Source: Acinetobacter sp. ANC 4470
GTDB taxonomy: Bacteria > Pseudomonadota > Gammaproteobacteria > Pseudomonadales > Moraxellaceae
Length of the DNA stretch: 64,000 nucleotides
Assembly: GCF_002135335.1 (NCBI RefSeq)
Contig: NZ_NEGC01000004.1
Location: forward strand, 62,001-126,000
Direction of reading: 5' to 3'
A program made the position numbers and the translations under genes. This document shows, piece after piece, positions 47,015-54,719 of the stretch; position 1 is the stretch's first letter; every line of letters starts with the position of its first letter. The notes beneath the pieces are model-generated. The model had not been told where the DNA came from, did no database searches, and saw nothing but the letters and a program-made list of their open reading frames with translations.

Positions 47015-48438
47015 ATGCAACTTTCTGAATATCTTAAATATGATGGGCTAGGATTAGCCGAATTAGTGGCAAATAAAGAAGTTTCAGCTTCAGAATTACT
47101 CAACTTAGCACTACGACGTGCCGCAGACACTAATCCTGGATTAAATGCCATTATTATTCCTATGCATGACTATGCAAAGCAAAGAACCAAACAACACTTA
47201 ACAGGTCCTTTTGCTGGTGTGCCTTTTTTAGTAAAAGACCTATTTCAAGAATATGCGGGTTATCCTACTTCATACGGCTGTAAGGGCTTAAAACGGATTA
47301 ATCATATTGCTGAACAGAATTCCGAAATTGTCAATCGCTGGGAAAATACTGGTATTGTGACCTTTGGTCGAACCAACACGCCAGAATTTGGTATTAAAGG
47401 AATTACTGAACCAGATGCTTGGGGAGCGTGTCATAACCCTTGGAATTTAAGACACAATAGCGGTGGATCTTCAGGTGGCTCGGCTTCCGCAGTTGCTGGA
47501 GGTATTGTTCCCATTGCTGGCGCCGGAGATGGCGGTGGTTCTATTCGTATTCCTGCATCTTACTGTGGTTTATTTGGATTAAAACCGAGCCGTGGCCGTA
47601 CACCTTGGGGGCCACAAATGAGCGAGGCGATGCATGGTGCAGCAATCCAACATGTGTTGACCAAAACAGTGCGAGATAGTGCTGCCATGCTTGATGCGAC
47701 CCACGGCGCGGAACATAGTTCCTTATTTAAAATTGAACATCCTCAAAGTCGCTATTTAGACGTCATTCAACAAGCACCTAAGAAATTAAAAATCGCTTTT
47801 AGTACACATTCGCCTATCGGTACGCCTATTGCCAAAGATGCAATTGCAGCAGTTCAACATACAGCGAAATTATTAGAGTCATTAGGACATACTGTGGTAG
47901 AAGATACACCGCCTATTGATGGTATGGCCTTAGCCAAAGATTTTATTACCACATGGTTCAGTCAATTTTCTTACGTTCTTGAACAAATCAAACAACAATA
48001 TCAGGTAAAGAATAGTGATTTTGAACTGGATTCATTGGCGCTTGCGGCATTCGGAAAACAAACGACGGCTCTAGAATATATTCACAATCTCAACAACTGG
48101 GGCGTGTATGCGACAAAAATGGTGAAATTAAATTACCTCACTGGCAAAAACCAATTTTAAAAAGTTTATTAAAATTAGGTAAGGCACATTTATTGGCTCA
48201 AGGAACATTAGTGGATCGAATTATGAAAGAAAATTTAACATGGGTTCCTTTTACACAATTAGCCAATATCACTGGTCTACCAGCAATGTCTGTTCCACTC
48301 TACTGGAATGAAAACAACCTACCTTTAGGTTCACAGTTTATTGCACCGTTTGCCCGAGAAGACTTGTTATTTCAATTAGCAGCTCAACTTGAACAAGCAC
48401 AACCTTGGTTTAATCGCTATAGTCAAATTCAACTCTAA
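47015..48438 (+). pseudogene. Amidase (amidase signature family), disrupted
   Basis: Frame 1 (47015-48160) has VPFLVKDLFQEY, the Lys-Ser-Ser triad region (Lys74 and NSGGSSGGSASAVAGG near residues 149-164) and GGSIRIPASYCGLFGLKPS. It then loses register near 48115. The end of the enzyme continues in another frame from GEIKLPHWQKPILK through LLKLGKAHLL. An open frame (48193-48438) then holds WVPFTQLANITGLPAMSVPL and the typical tail. The total is about 20-30 codons short of a normal amidase, so a small deletion causes the frameshift. The catalytic residues are kept but the substrate pocket end is lost. Confidence 0.82.
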
Positions 48439-48479
48439 AAAATAGTCACACTATATTAATAAGCTAAGTCATTAAACTT

Positions 48480-49637
48480 TTAAGCTTGTTGGATATGTTT
48501 TGGAAGCCAGCGAACAAACAACAAGCCTATGAAAGTTGCAAATCCAGCAATAATAAAGATCACTTCCCCAGAGATAAGTTGCCAATATCTACCTGCTAAG
48601 ATACTCCCCAGAGCCACACCTAAACCCCACATTGTGCTATACATCGCTTGCCCACGCCCTTGCTGCCCCATTGAGAAATTCTGGAAAATGATACGCATGG
48701 CAATCATATGAAATAAGCCAAAACTAAAAGCATGAATAGTTTGTGCTAAAAACTGAGCAATAAAAAAGTTCGGCAATAAACCAACAATCATCCACCTAAT
48801 TCCAGTTAGTACCAAACAGAGACTCACTAAATAACGCCAAGAAAATCGTGTTAAAAAAACATGTGCAAAGGCGAACATGATAATTTCAGCAACCACCCCA
48901 ACCGCCCACAAAAAACCTATTTCAGTGGTGCTAAAACCAACTTGATGTAAATAGTTACTATAAAAACTATAAAATGGTGCGTGAGAAAATAATAAAATAA
49001 ATTCAATCGCAAAAAATGCAGCAACGACAGGCCGTTTTAATATTGGCAGCAATGGCTCTAACTGCTGCTGCGAATGAGGTGCTGTAGTCGGCTCTGTGAT
49101 TGTGAAAGACCAAATGAATGCCAAAAATGCAATACATAGCAACATAATAGGCAACATTGAAATTGAGACAATTTCAAGCAAAGCCCCTATACCAAAAACA
49201 GCAACAATAAAACCTATAGAACCCCATTTCCGGACTTTTCCATAGAGCTGGGTACGTTGTTCAGCCAACCAAAATAAAGTCACGCCTTCAAATTGCGCTA
49301 AAATTGCATTTTGAAAAAAGCTAAAAATAAGCATTAGTAATGCAACTGATTGGAATGTATTGGGCATTATAAAAATCATGAACCAAATACAAGCTTCGAC
49401 CCAAGTCGCAATACGTACCAACAACATTCTTTTGCCAGACTTATCTGCAATCCAACCCCAAATAAACGGCGCAAAAAAACGTGTCACAATTGCTATAGAG
49501 GATAAAAGTCCTATTTCTTGATAATTAAAGCCTTGATCTTCTAGATAAAGGCTCCAAAACGGCATGAAGGTTCCTACTATTGAATAGTAGAAAAAGTAGA
49601 ATCCTGCCAGTTTGTGTTGGATTGCAACAGGTTGCAT
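48480..49637 (-). CDS. MFS transporter (HcaT/nucleoside-sugar-like)
   Basis: A 385-residue inner-membrane protein with 12 hydrophobic segments. The N-terminus (FYFFYYSIVGTFMPFWSLYL), LEDQGFNYQEIGLLSS and FFAPFIWGWIADKSGKR resemble the MFS_1-like permeases that include the phenylpropionate carrier HcaT. The substrate is not deducible. It is convergent with the broken amidase gene, and upstream lies the Xer-site region. Confidence 0.85.
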   Translation of the reverse strand: MQPVAIQHKLAGFYFFYYSIVGTFMPFWSLYLEDQGFNYQEIGLLSSIAIVTRFFAPFIWGWIADKSGKRMLLVRIATWVEACIWFMIFIMPNTFQSVALLMLIFSFFQNAILAQFEGVTLFWLAEQRTQLYGKVRKWGSIGFIVAVFGIGALLEIVSISMLPIMLLCIAFLAFIWSFTITEPTTAPHSQQQLEPLLPILKRPVVAAFFAIEFILLFSHAPFYSFYSNYLHQVGFSTTEIGFLWAVGVVAEIIMFAFAHVFLTRFSWRYLVSLCLVLTGIRWMIVGLLPNFFIAQFLAQTIHAFSFGLFHMIAMRIIFQNFSMGQQGRGQAMYSTMWGLGVALGSILAGRYWQLISGEVIFIIAGFATFIGLLFVRWLPKHIQQA

Positions 49638-49783
49638 TATCTTAAATATCCCTGTATTTTCATTAACTTAAAATAATATATAGTTGCATCACATTGCATG
49701 GCTTTGCTCTCAATTGCAGTTCAGCAGTTTACAAACCTCTAAAACATTAATTTTTCGAAAATTTATGATTAAATTTTGCGAAA

Positions 49784-49814
49784 GTAAAAAGCTCTGACTT
49801 AGAGAGCTTTTTAC
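49784..49814 (-). terminator. Terminator of a lost phage gene
   Basis: A perfect 12-bp stem GTAAAAAGCTCT/AGAGCTTTTTAC with a seven-base loop. It lies six bases beyond the stop of the minus-strand remnant at 49820-49918. Confidence 0.8.
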
Positions 49815-49819
49815 ACTGG

Positions 49820-49918
49820 TCACACTTCGCTTAATCGCTCGACATCAATTGCGTGTCCATCTTCTTTTTCTGCCATTGTTCTATATTCTGCTGTACAAGC
49901 TTCTCTTTCATAAGTCAC
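49820..49918 (-). pseudogene. 3' fragment of a phage-like gene cut at the Xer array
   Basis: The minus-strand frame reads TYEREACTAEYRTMAEKED and GHAIDVERLSEV to a stop at 49820-49822 and is followed by its own terminator. It is small and charged, in the style of phage accessory proteins, and lacks a start. It ends 21 bases from the dif-like site at 49940, so the 5' part was probably lost by Xer-mediated exchange. Confidence 0.4.
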
Positions 49919-49939
49919 TGCTAGGAAAAAAATTCATGA

Positions 49940-49967
49940 ATTTCGTATAAAATGTACTATATTAATT
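49940..49967 (+). other. dif-like Xer site 1 of the array (C/D)
   Basis: XerC arm ATTTCGTATAA (identical to the dif arm), spacer AATGTA, XerD arm CTATATTAATT. It is the left boundary of the lipoprotein module. Confidence 0.75.
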
Positions 49968-50016
49968 TTAGATAAATTAAATGATCTTTAAATAAAGTTA
50001 ACTCTTAGGATCAATA

Positions 50017-50598
50017 ATGAATAGAAAGCTTAGAGTAATATTTTGCCTCGTCATACTCTCAAACTTGGGAGCATGTGTTGGCAATATGAATCCGACTGGC
50101 GGCAATAGTAAGCCTGATTATCCTTATTACATCAGTACACAGCCGATAATTGTTAAAAAGATCACTATACCTATAGGCACAAAACTAGAATATGAAGAAC
50201 AGTATTTTAAATCAGGTCAGCAAGATTCACTACTAAATGAAAAAAAACTAATCGGCATTTATTTCCCAAAAGATCAATCAATGAATTGGGCTGGTGTACC
50301 AATTGGTTATATTAACAAATATTTTAACTCGGAAATGAAAGGCTTCTCCGTTTATGCACGTTTTAAGCAACTCCCAAGCAATAAACAGACACACTTTTCT
50401 CAACTTTGGCAAGAATGCAATGATGACTTAGGCATCAGTGTTAAAAATACTGATGATTGGTCATTCAATCTCAATAATATCGCTGATATAGATAGTTGTA
50501 GTGTTAATTATCAACGGTATTTTAAAGATAATTTGCCACAACAACATTACCTTGATCAGCTTTACCAAGAAATGCGAAAAGCAGGAAGGGTGAAGTAA
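50017..50598 (+). CDS. Lipoprotein of unknown function (Xer-module cargo)
   Basis: A 193-residue lipoprotein with signal peptide and lipobox SNLGAC (Cys20). The mature part has TQPIIVKKITIPIGTKLEYEEQ, then MNWAGVPIGYINKYF and a WQECNDD / IDSCSVNYQRYF region with two cysteines. I do not recognise the family. TTAGGA precedes the ATG. It is the only gene between two opposed dif-like sites (49940 and 50607), with its stop nine bases before the right-hand site. Confidence 0.75.
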   Translation: MNRKLRVIFCLVILSNLGACVGNMNPTGGNSKPDYPYYISTQPIIVKKITIPIGTKLEYEEQYFKSGQQDSLLNEKKLIGIYFPKDQSMNWAGVPIGYINKYFNSEMKGFSVYARFKQLPSNKQTHFSQLWQECNDDLGISVKNTDDWSFNLNNIADIDSCSVNYQRYFKDNLPQQHYLDQLYQEMRKAGRVK

Positions 50599-50606
50599 TT
50601 CTAGGA

Positions 50607-50634
50607 AGTTAATATAATGGTACTTATACGAAAT
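50607..50634 (-). other. dif-like Xer site 2 of the array (D/C)
   Basis: On the minus strand: XerC arm ATTTCGTATAA, spacer GTACCA, XerD arm TTATATTAACT. It is inverted relative to site 1. Confidence 0.8.
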
Positions 50635-50635
50635 A

Positions 50636-50652
50636 GCCCTCACTTGAGGGCC
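50636..50652. terminator. Short hairpin at the end of the lysis genes
   Basis: GCCCTCA/TGAGGGC with a two-base loop, between the tiny lipoprotein stop codon and the XerC arm. On the minus strand TATTTCG follows, so it may end transcription of the lysis genes. Confidence 0.5.
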
Positions 50653-50653
50653 T

Positions 50654-50734
50654 TCACACATTCACATTTGTACTAATCGAATGCGCTGTGCAGCCCGATG
50701 TTAGGATGCACAGCATAATAACTAAAAACTTCAT
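50654..50734 (-). CDS. Tiny lipoprotein after the endolysin gene, Rz1-like candidate
   Basis: A 26-residue frame: MKFLVIMLCILTSGCTAHS and a short tail, with lipobox LTSGC (Cys15). Its ATG overlaps the endolysin stop codon (ATGA), so translation is coupled. Phage lysis cassettes often end with a small outer-membrane lipoprotein spanin (Rz1/o-spanin). This one is very short and no inner-membrane partner is seen, so the role is a suggestion. Confidence 0.5.
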   Translation of the reverse strand: MKFLVIMLCILTSGCTAHSISTNVNV

Positions 50735-51309
50735 TTTAAGAACAATAATTTTTCAGACTTCCGTCGATTCACTAACCCTTGCATGCGCTTACCACCAGCC
50801 TTCACCCAAACATCAAATTGATCTGCTGCACCGCGAATATCACCAGCATTAAGCTTCTTAACCAAGGTTGATTGACTAAATGCAGTTGCCCCGATGTTAT
50901 AAGCCAGTGATACCAAAGCATCGAATTGATTTTGATTAAGTGGCACAGTAACTGCACTATTCACAGCATGTTCAAATTTCTTCAAATCATGTGACATATA
51001 AGCTTTGGCTTGTGCTTCAGTACAAGTATCGCCTTTTTTAACGCGTATGCCATTTGGGTAAACCGTGGTGCCAAAACCTATTGTCCAGACACCAACCCCA
51101 TCATCATAAGCAACAAGACGCTTTCCTTCGAAACCGCATATTAGATCCACACCAAATAAACTAACGGCCATTTGATCAATCGCAATACCTAGCATATTGG
51201 CCACAGTTGAATCCGTGGCGGTTGCAATAACTTGATTGGTAGCATCAACTTGTTTTTGAGTGAGCGAACCTCCGCTGATCTTTCTTAAAAAATCAAATAT
51301 CTGCTTCAT
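50731..51309 (-). CDS. Phage-type lysozyme (endolysin, T4-lysozyme family)
   Basis: A 192-residue muramidase. The catalytic Glu61-Asp70-Thr76 are in GFEGKRLVAYDDG and VWTIGFG, with exactly the T4 lysozyme spacing (9 and 6). The C-terminal part has LNQNQFDALVSLAYNIG and SQSTLVKKLNAGD, typical of phage endolysins. The 55-residue N-terminal extension has a mildly hydrophobic stretch and may be a release anchor. It lies nine bases after the holin gene, between two dif-like sites. Confidence 0.9.
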   Translation of the reverse strand: MKQIFDFLRKISGGSLTQKQVDATNQVIATATDSTVANMLGIAIDQMAVSLFGVDLICGFEGKRLVAYDDGVGVWTIGFGTTVYPNGIRVKKGDTCTEAQAKAYMSHDLKKFEHAVNSAVTVPLNQNQFDALVSLAYNIGATAFSQSTLVKKLNAGDIRGAADQFDVWVKAGGKRMQGLVNRRKSEKLLFLK

Positions 51310-51318
51310 TCCAATTAC

Positions 51319-51564
51319 TCACTTAAACATTGCTTTAAACGCTGATCGAATTTCAAAAATGAACTTACCAATAGTTTTACCACGTAGCAACTGAATGGCT
51401 TGGTACCAGATGCCAATTAACAACATTCCAAGAATTGCAAAGATCAACATCACAAAACCTTGCGTCATATGTGAGTATATCTGCCAACCATAATATTCAA
51501 TGAATGCTGAACCACCATATAGGCTAATCGCCACGCTAAAAGTGAATTTCATAATCACACCCAT
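51319..51564 (-). CDS. Putative holin
   Basis: An 81-residue membrane protein (or 77 from the second ATG) with two hydrophobic segments (about residues 6-24 and 33-58). A basic, short C-terminus contains LLRGKTIGKF. The size, topology and position directly upstream of the endolysin gene are those of a phage holin. I do not recognise a specific holin family. Confidence 0.7.
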   Translation of the reverse strand: MGVIMKFTFSVAISLYGGSAFIEYYGWQIYSHMTQGFVMLIFAILGMLLIGIWYQAIQLLRGKTIGKFIFEIRSAFKAMFK

Positions 51565-51624
51565 CGTGATTTTAATCCGACCTTCAGTGTCAATATCCCC
51601 ACTTAATGTAATGGTCAGCCAGTT

Positions 51625-51729
51625 TTAAACCCAATCTTTTAGATCCACGGCGGGTGCAAGCGGAATTACTTCCGGCTCTTCTGCTCGGTCAATTAAATCA
51701 GTCGGTGGGAATGGTCTAATCTGTTCCAT
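51625..51729 (-). CDS. Small phage-type protein
   Basis: A 34-residue frame (MEQIRPFPPTDLIDRAEEPE, ending VDLKDWV), rich in Pro and acidic residues. GTGAGTGA lies upstream. It lies before the holin gene in the same direction, within the lysis module. The function is unknown. Confidence 0.45.
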   Translation of the reverse strand: MEQIRPFPPTDLIDRAEEPEVIPLAPAVDLKDWV

Positions 51730-51735
51730 GTAGAA

Positions 51736-51810
51736 TCACTCACCTAATTGTTCTTGAATCCACTGAAGCGCACAACCAGATTCAACCTGACTAGGTTCAA
51801 AATGAATTAC
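51736..51810 (-). pseudogene. 3' fragment of a phage-like gene ending at Xer site 3
   Basis: The minus-strand frame reads VIHFEPSQVESGCALQWIQ and EQLGE to a stop at 51736-51738. It is open right through the XerC arm of the site at 51811, with no start codon inside the module. This suggests that recombination at the site cut an older phage gene. Confidence 0.45.
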
Positions 51811-51838
51811 ATTTCGCATAAAGTCTATTATATTAATT
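51811..51838 (+). other. dif-like Xer site 3 of the array (C/D)
   Basis: XerC arm ATTTCGCATAA, spacer AGTCTA, XerD arm TTATATTAATT. It has the same orientation as site 1. The flanks of sites 1 and 3 are also similar (CTAGG, then A-rich, then the site and AATTTTA). Confidence 0.8.
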
Positions 51839-52024
51839 TTAAAAATATTAAAAAGTCTATATCCTAGAAACTGAAAATTTACTTTTAAAACTATTTTGAT
51901 ACTTTAAGATAAGAATTTCATAGATCCCCCTAATGGCGCATTAAATATTGAAATTGCATCTGGCCATTTTTTGAAACTTAGATTAGGGAATTCTGGTCAC
52001 TATGCATAACAAGGAAATAATTAA

Positions 52025-52573
52025 TTGAAAATCTGGGAAAACACATTAAATATTTTAAAAAAGGGCAATGAACGATTTATTCATAATAATATGAATAATA
52101 TATTGCACCATGACCTTAAGCTTCTTTCTCAAACACAAAATCCTTACGCTGTGGTTTTATGCTGTTCAGATTCAAGGGTCTCACCAGATATCATTTTTGA
52201 TCAAAGCCTCGGTGGATTATTCATTATACAAAATGCGGGGAATGTTTGTGATACTTCAGTTTTAGGAAGTATACAATATGCTATCCAAATTTTAAAAACT
52301 CCATTAATTATAGTTCTTGGTCATACTAATTGTGGTGCTGTAACGGCTGCACATGAACATAAGAGTATGCAAGGCCCATTACAAAGCATAGTCTCGCTTA
52401 TTGATGAACATATAGTTGAGGGAGCTATTATCGATTCTATAAAAAATCATACATTGGAAACAGCAAAATCCATTGATAATATACTTAATATTCATCAAGA
52501 AAAAATTGAACAAAATGTTAAAGTAGTTTCAGCGATCTATAATATCTCGAGTGGGCATATATTATGGATGTAG
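52025..52573 (+). CDS. Beta-class carbonic anhydrase (Xer-module cargo)
   Basis: A 182-residue cytosolic enzyme that interconverts CO2 and bicarbonate. The zinc site is complete: Cys47-Ser-Asp49-Ser-Arg51, then His100 and Cys103 in GHTNCGAV. AAGGAA lies 9 bases before the start, a TTG. It is slightly shorter than most relatives (about 200-220) but the C-terminal strand VVSAIYNISSG is present. It is the only gene between Xer sites 3 and 4. Confidence 0.9.
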   Translation: MKIWENTLNILKKGNERFIHNNMNNILHHDLKLLSQTQNPYAVVLCCSDSRVSPDIIFDQSLGGLFIIQNAGNVCDTSVLGSIQYAIQILKTPLIIVLGHTNCGAVTAAHEHKSMQGPLQSIVSLIDEHIVEGAIIDSIKNHTLETAKSIDNILNIHQEKIEQNVKVVSAIYNISSGHILWM

Positions 52574-52622
52574 ACTAGTCTTACATAATTTTATGAAAAG
52601 AACTTTTGGAAATATCACCCCC

Positions 52623-52650
52623 ATTTAATATAATAGTCGTTATACGAAAT
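52623..52650 (-). other. dif-like Xer site 4 of the array (D/C)
   Basis: On the minus strand: XerC arm ATTTCGTATAA, spacer CGACTA, XerD arm TTATATTAAAT. It is the right end of the array. Confidence 0.8.
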
Positions 52651-52672
52651 TTTCTATATCAAGGGCATCTTT

Positions 52673-52812
52673 TCATTTCTTAAAATAACTTTTACACCTT
52701 TCTAAAAACTTCTTATTAATATTCATTTCAGAATCATACTTTTCATCATCACACATCAGTGTTTTGGCTGTATATAATTGAATAATATTTATATGATAGT
52801 GTTTATAGGACA
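52673..52812 (-). pseudogene. 3' fragment related to the gene at 58346-58603
   Basis: The minus-strand frame reads TLMCDDEKYDSEMNINKKF and LERCKSYFKK to a stop at 52673-52675. It resembles the C-terminus of the protein at 58346-58603 (QCDDEKDDPAINFNQEF, then FEGCKQYF). The first half is absent. It is probably a partial duplication or a paralogue cut by the Xer array next to it. Confidence 0.5.
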
Positions 52813-52820
52813 CTCAACTG

Positions 52821-52867
52821 AATAAGCACTAAAATTCTAGATACACATAACCATCTTTTGATGAGCC
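52821..52867. mobile_element. IS3 left-end scar
   Basis: About 47 bases align to the left end of the IS3 remnant (9049-9095) with several mismatches; both contain CACATAACCATCTTTTG. Only the last seven codons of orfB remain. Confidence 0.6.
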
Positions 52868-53028
52868 TTAACTTCACCATTTAAACGGCTGATTGTCGCC
52901 ACTGTTGCAGTGATCAAATGGAATTTTTTACCGTCATCATGAACATAAACAGGCTTATCATCCCAAACCACTGCTTCAAGAATTCGAGCGTGGGTGATCA
53001 CATACAGCTTGTGCATAGAAAAATACAC
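52837..53028 (-). other. Chimeric frame: unknown N-terminus joined to an IS3 orfB tail
   Basis: A 63-codon frame. The first 55 residues (MHKLYVITHARILEAVVWDD, then PVYVHDDGKKFHL and TVATISRLNGEVK) look like a genuine small protein. The last residues HQKMVMCI are the end of the IS3 transposase. Thus an IS insertion followed by deletion replaced the original 3' end. Whether it is expressed cannot be told. Confidence 0.45.
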
Positions 53029-53210
53029 TTAAATCATCTATAACTGTTTACTTAATTTAGTAATACAGCAATACATTTGCAAGAAAGCAGAACTATGAGA
53101 ACTCTATTGCTAGCTTGTACCGTCATCTAGTGACCATTACAAAATATCAACAAACCCTAATAGATTTCACCAGAACTCAACCCATCAATTTTTAGTTCAC
53201 CAAAAATATT

Positions 53211-53238
53211 TTAAAGCCCAACCAAGGTTGAGCTTTAA
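53211..53238 (-). terminator. Terminator of the DUF333-I78 lipoprotein gene
   Basis: TTAAAGCCCAACC pairs with GGTTGAGCTTTAA (one G-U on the transcribed strand) around a two-base loop. It lies 44 bases beyond the stop codon. Confidence 0.65.
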
Positions 53239-53281
53239 AGTCTTATTCTTTTACTTTTACATCAATTACTATAATTAAAAA

Positions 53282-53719
53282 TTAACCACAATTTGCTTGT
53301 GTAATTTTCTTAGAAACTGGATCAATTGTCACGGTAATACGATTTGAACGATAGTCCATAGTCACTGGCTGACCAGGCGCAACACGTCGAATAAGTTCAG
53401 ATTGAGTTTTTTGTTTAATTTGATCATCAGTAAGATTAGATTGACCTATTAGCTCCTTCGTCTTTTCAGGTAAACATTCTTTTTGACTATCTCTAAAAAA
53501 CTTCCACTCTTCTATAACTTGACCATTTGATAAATGGCAATAACCCACTTGCCCCTTAGCTTCGTTTTTAATTTCTAGTTTTCCACCTTGGCTAATACAA
53601 TACTCACTGGCAGGATTGGCTATACCTATCTTTGGTGCAGCCGTATCTTTGTTTTGTGTAGCTGAACATGCAGCAAGAGAAGAAACCATCAATCCCAAAA
53701 ATACAATTTTTTTCATCAT
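53282..53719 (-). CDS. Lipoprotein with DUF333 and I78 protease-inhibitor-like domains
   Basis: A 145-residue lipoprotein with lipobox SSLAAC (Cys18). Residues 32-75 form a DUF333 domain: NPASEYCISQGGKLEI, VGYCHLSNGQVIEEWKFF. Residues 80-145 resemble peptidase inhibitor family I78: CLPEKTKELIGQSNL, LIRRVAPGQPVTMDYRSNRI and the C-terminal CG. Such proteins may inhibit serine proteases in the periplasm. It is monocistronic. Domain calls are from memory of motifs. Confidence 0.82.
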   Translation of the reverse strand: MMKKIVFLGLMVSSLAACSATQNKDTAAPKIGIANPASEYCISQGGKLEIKNEAKGQVGYCHLSNGQVIEEWKFFRDSQKECLPEKTKELIGQSNLTDDQIKQKTQSELIRRVAPGQPVTMDYRSNRITVTIDPVSKKITQANCG

Positions 53720-53788
53720 TTAAAAACTCTTAGCAAAATCTAAAGATAGCAAAAATATAAAAATTATCAATTTCTTATTGTTGCAAAT

Positions 53789-53814
53789 AAAAAACCGCCC
53801 TTTCAGACGGTTTT
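53789..53814 (-). terminator. Terminator of the small gene at 53837-54016
   Basis: On the minus strand AAAACCGTC and GGCGGTTTT pair (with a G-U) around a six-base loop, followed by TTTATTTG. Confidence 0.7.
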
Positions 53815-53836
53815 AAATATCAACGTGAATTTCTCT

Positions 53837-54016
53837 TTAAGCAATAGTCCACAGATGATAGAACTCCTGAATCTCTGTATCCAGAAATTCATCACTGGCA
53901 CTGTCGTAATTGAATTTTTTGTCATCCAACAGGTCTTCACGGCTCAAATTAACCAAGTAATTTTTTAAATATTTTTTGAAATTCCCAGCCCGTTCAGAAA
54001 CGTGTATTTTCTCCAT
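53837..54016 (-). CDS. Small acidic protein of unknown function
   Basis: A 59-residue frame: MEKIHVSERAGNFKKYLKNY, then LSREDLLDDKKF and the acidic C-terminal half DEFLDTEIQEFYHLWTIA. It has an in-frame stop just upstream of the ATG, only a weak GGG as ribosome binding site, and a terminator just after the stop. These support a real gene. The family is not recognised. Confidence 0.5.
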   Translation of the reverse strand: MEKIHVSERAGNFKKYLKNYLVNLSREDLLDDKKFNYDSASDEFLDTEIQEFYHLWTIA

Positions 54017-54070
54017 CCCAAAAAATCATAGTCATCTCTAAATATAAAAAAGCAATGTCAAAATTCCACA

Positions 54071-54210
54071 TAAAACATCAACAAACATCAACAAACATCA
54101 ACAAACATCAACAAACATCAACAAACATCAACAAACATCAACAAACATCAACAAACATCAACAAACATCAACAAACATCAACAAACATCAACAAACATCA
54201 ACAAACATCA
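54071..54210 (+). repeat. 10-nt tandem repeat (ACAAACATCA)n
   Basis: Thirteen perfect copies of ACAAACATCA (54081-54210), preceded by one degenerate copy. It runs directly into a 9-nt repeat tract. Confidence 0.97.
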
Positions 54211-54552
54211 ACAAATTAAACAAATTAAACAAATTAAACAAATTAAACAAATTAAACAAATTAAACAAATTAAACAAATTAAACAAATTAAACAAATTAA
54301 ACAAATTAAACAAATTAAACAAATTAAACAAATTAAACAAATTAAACAAATTAAACAAATTAAACAAATTAAACAAATTAAACAAATTAAACAAATTAAA
54401 CAAATTAAACAAATTAAACAAATTAAACAAATTAAACAAATTAAACAAATTAAACAAATTAAACAAATTAAACAAATTAAACAAATTAAACAAATTAAAC
54501 AAATTAAACAAATTAAACAAATTAAACAAATTAAACAAATTAAACAAATTAA
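54211..54552 (+). repeat. 9-nt tandem repeat (ACAAATTAA)n
   Basis: Thirty-eight perfect copies of ACAAATTAA. The unit shares its ACAAA start with the preceding 10-nt repeat. Because nine is a multiple of three, minus-strand frames stay open (Asn-Leu-Phe or Cys-Leu-Ile repeats), but no start signals support translation. Confidence 0.97.
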
Positions 54553-54665
54553 ACAAAAACGAGACATATATCGCAAAATACAACAAATCAACTAACTAAA
54601 TTTTTTATATTTTCTAATATATTTTAAAGATATGCGCTTCTGTAAAAATGGATAGTTCCAAGAAA

Positions 54666-54689
54666 AAAGCCATTCTTTCGAACGGCTTT
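54666..54689 (-). terminator. Terminator of the lipoprotein gene at 54720
   Basis: A ten-base stem (AAAGCC..TTC with GAA..GGCTTT, one G-U) with a GAAA tetraloop on the minus strand, then TTTTTTCTTGG. Confidence 0.8.
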
Positions 54690-54719
54690 ATGCTGTATTT
54701 CATTCTTAGCTATTAACGT

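Noticed and set aside
54071..54552. Possible CRISPR array
   Set aside because: The units are 9-10 bases, directly abutting and without spacers, and no cas gene is present. It is a simple tandem repeat.
54188..54591. Two overlapping minus-strand frames of 127 and 132 codons with Cys-Leu-Ile or Asn-Leu-Phe repeats
   Set aside because: They are open only because the 9-nt repeat contains no stop in these frames. There is no ribosome binding site, and no real protein sequence lies outside the repeat.
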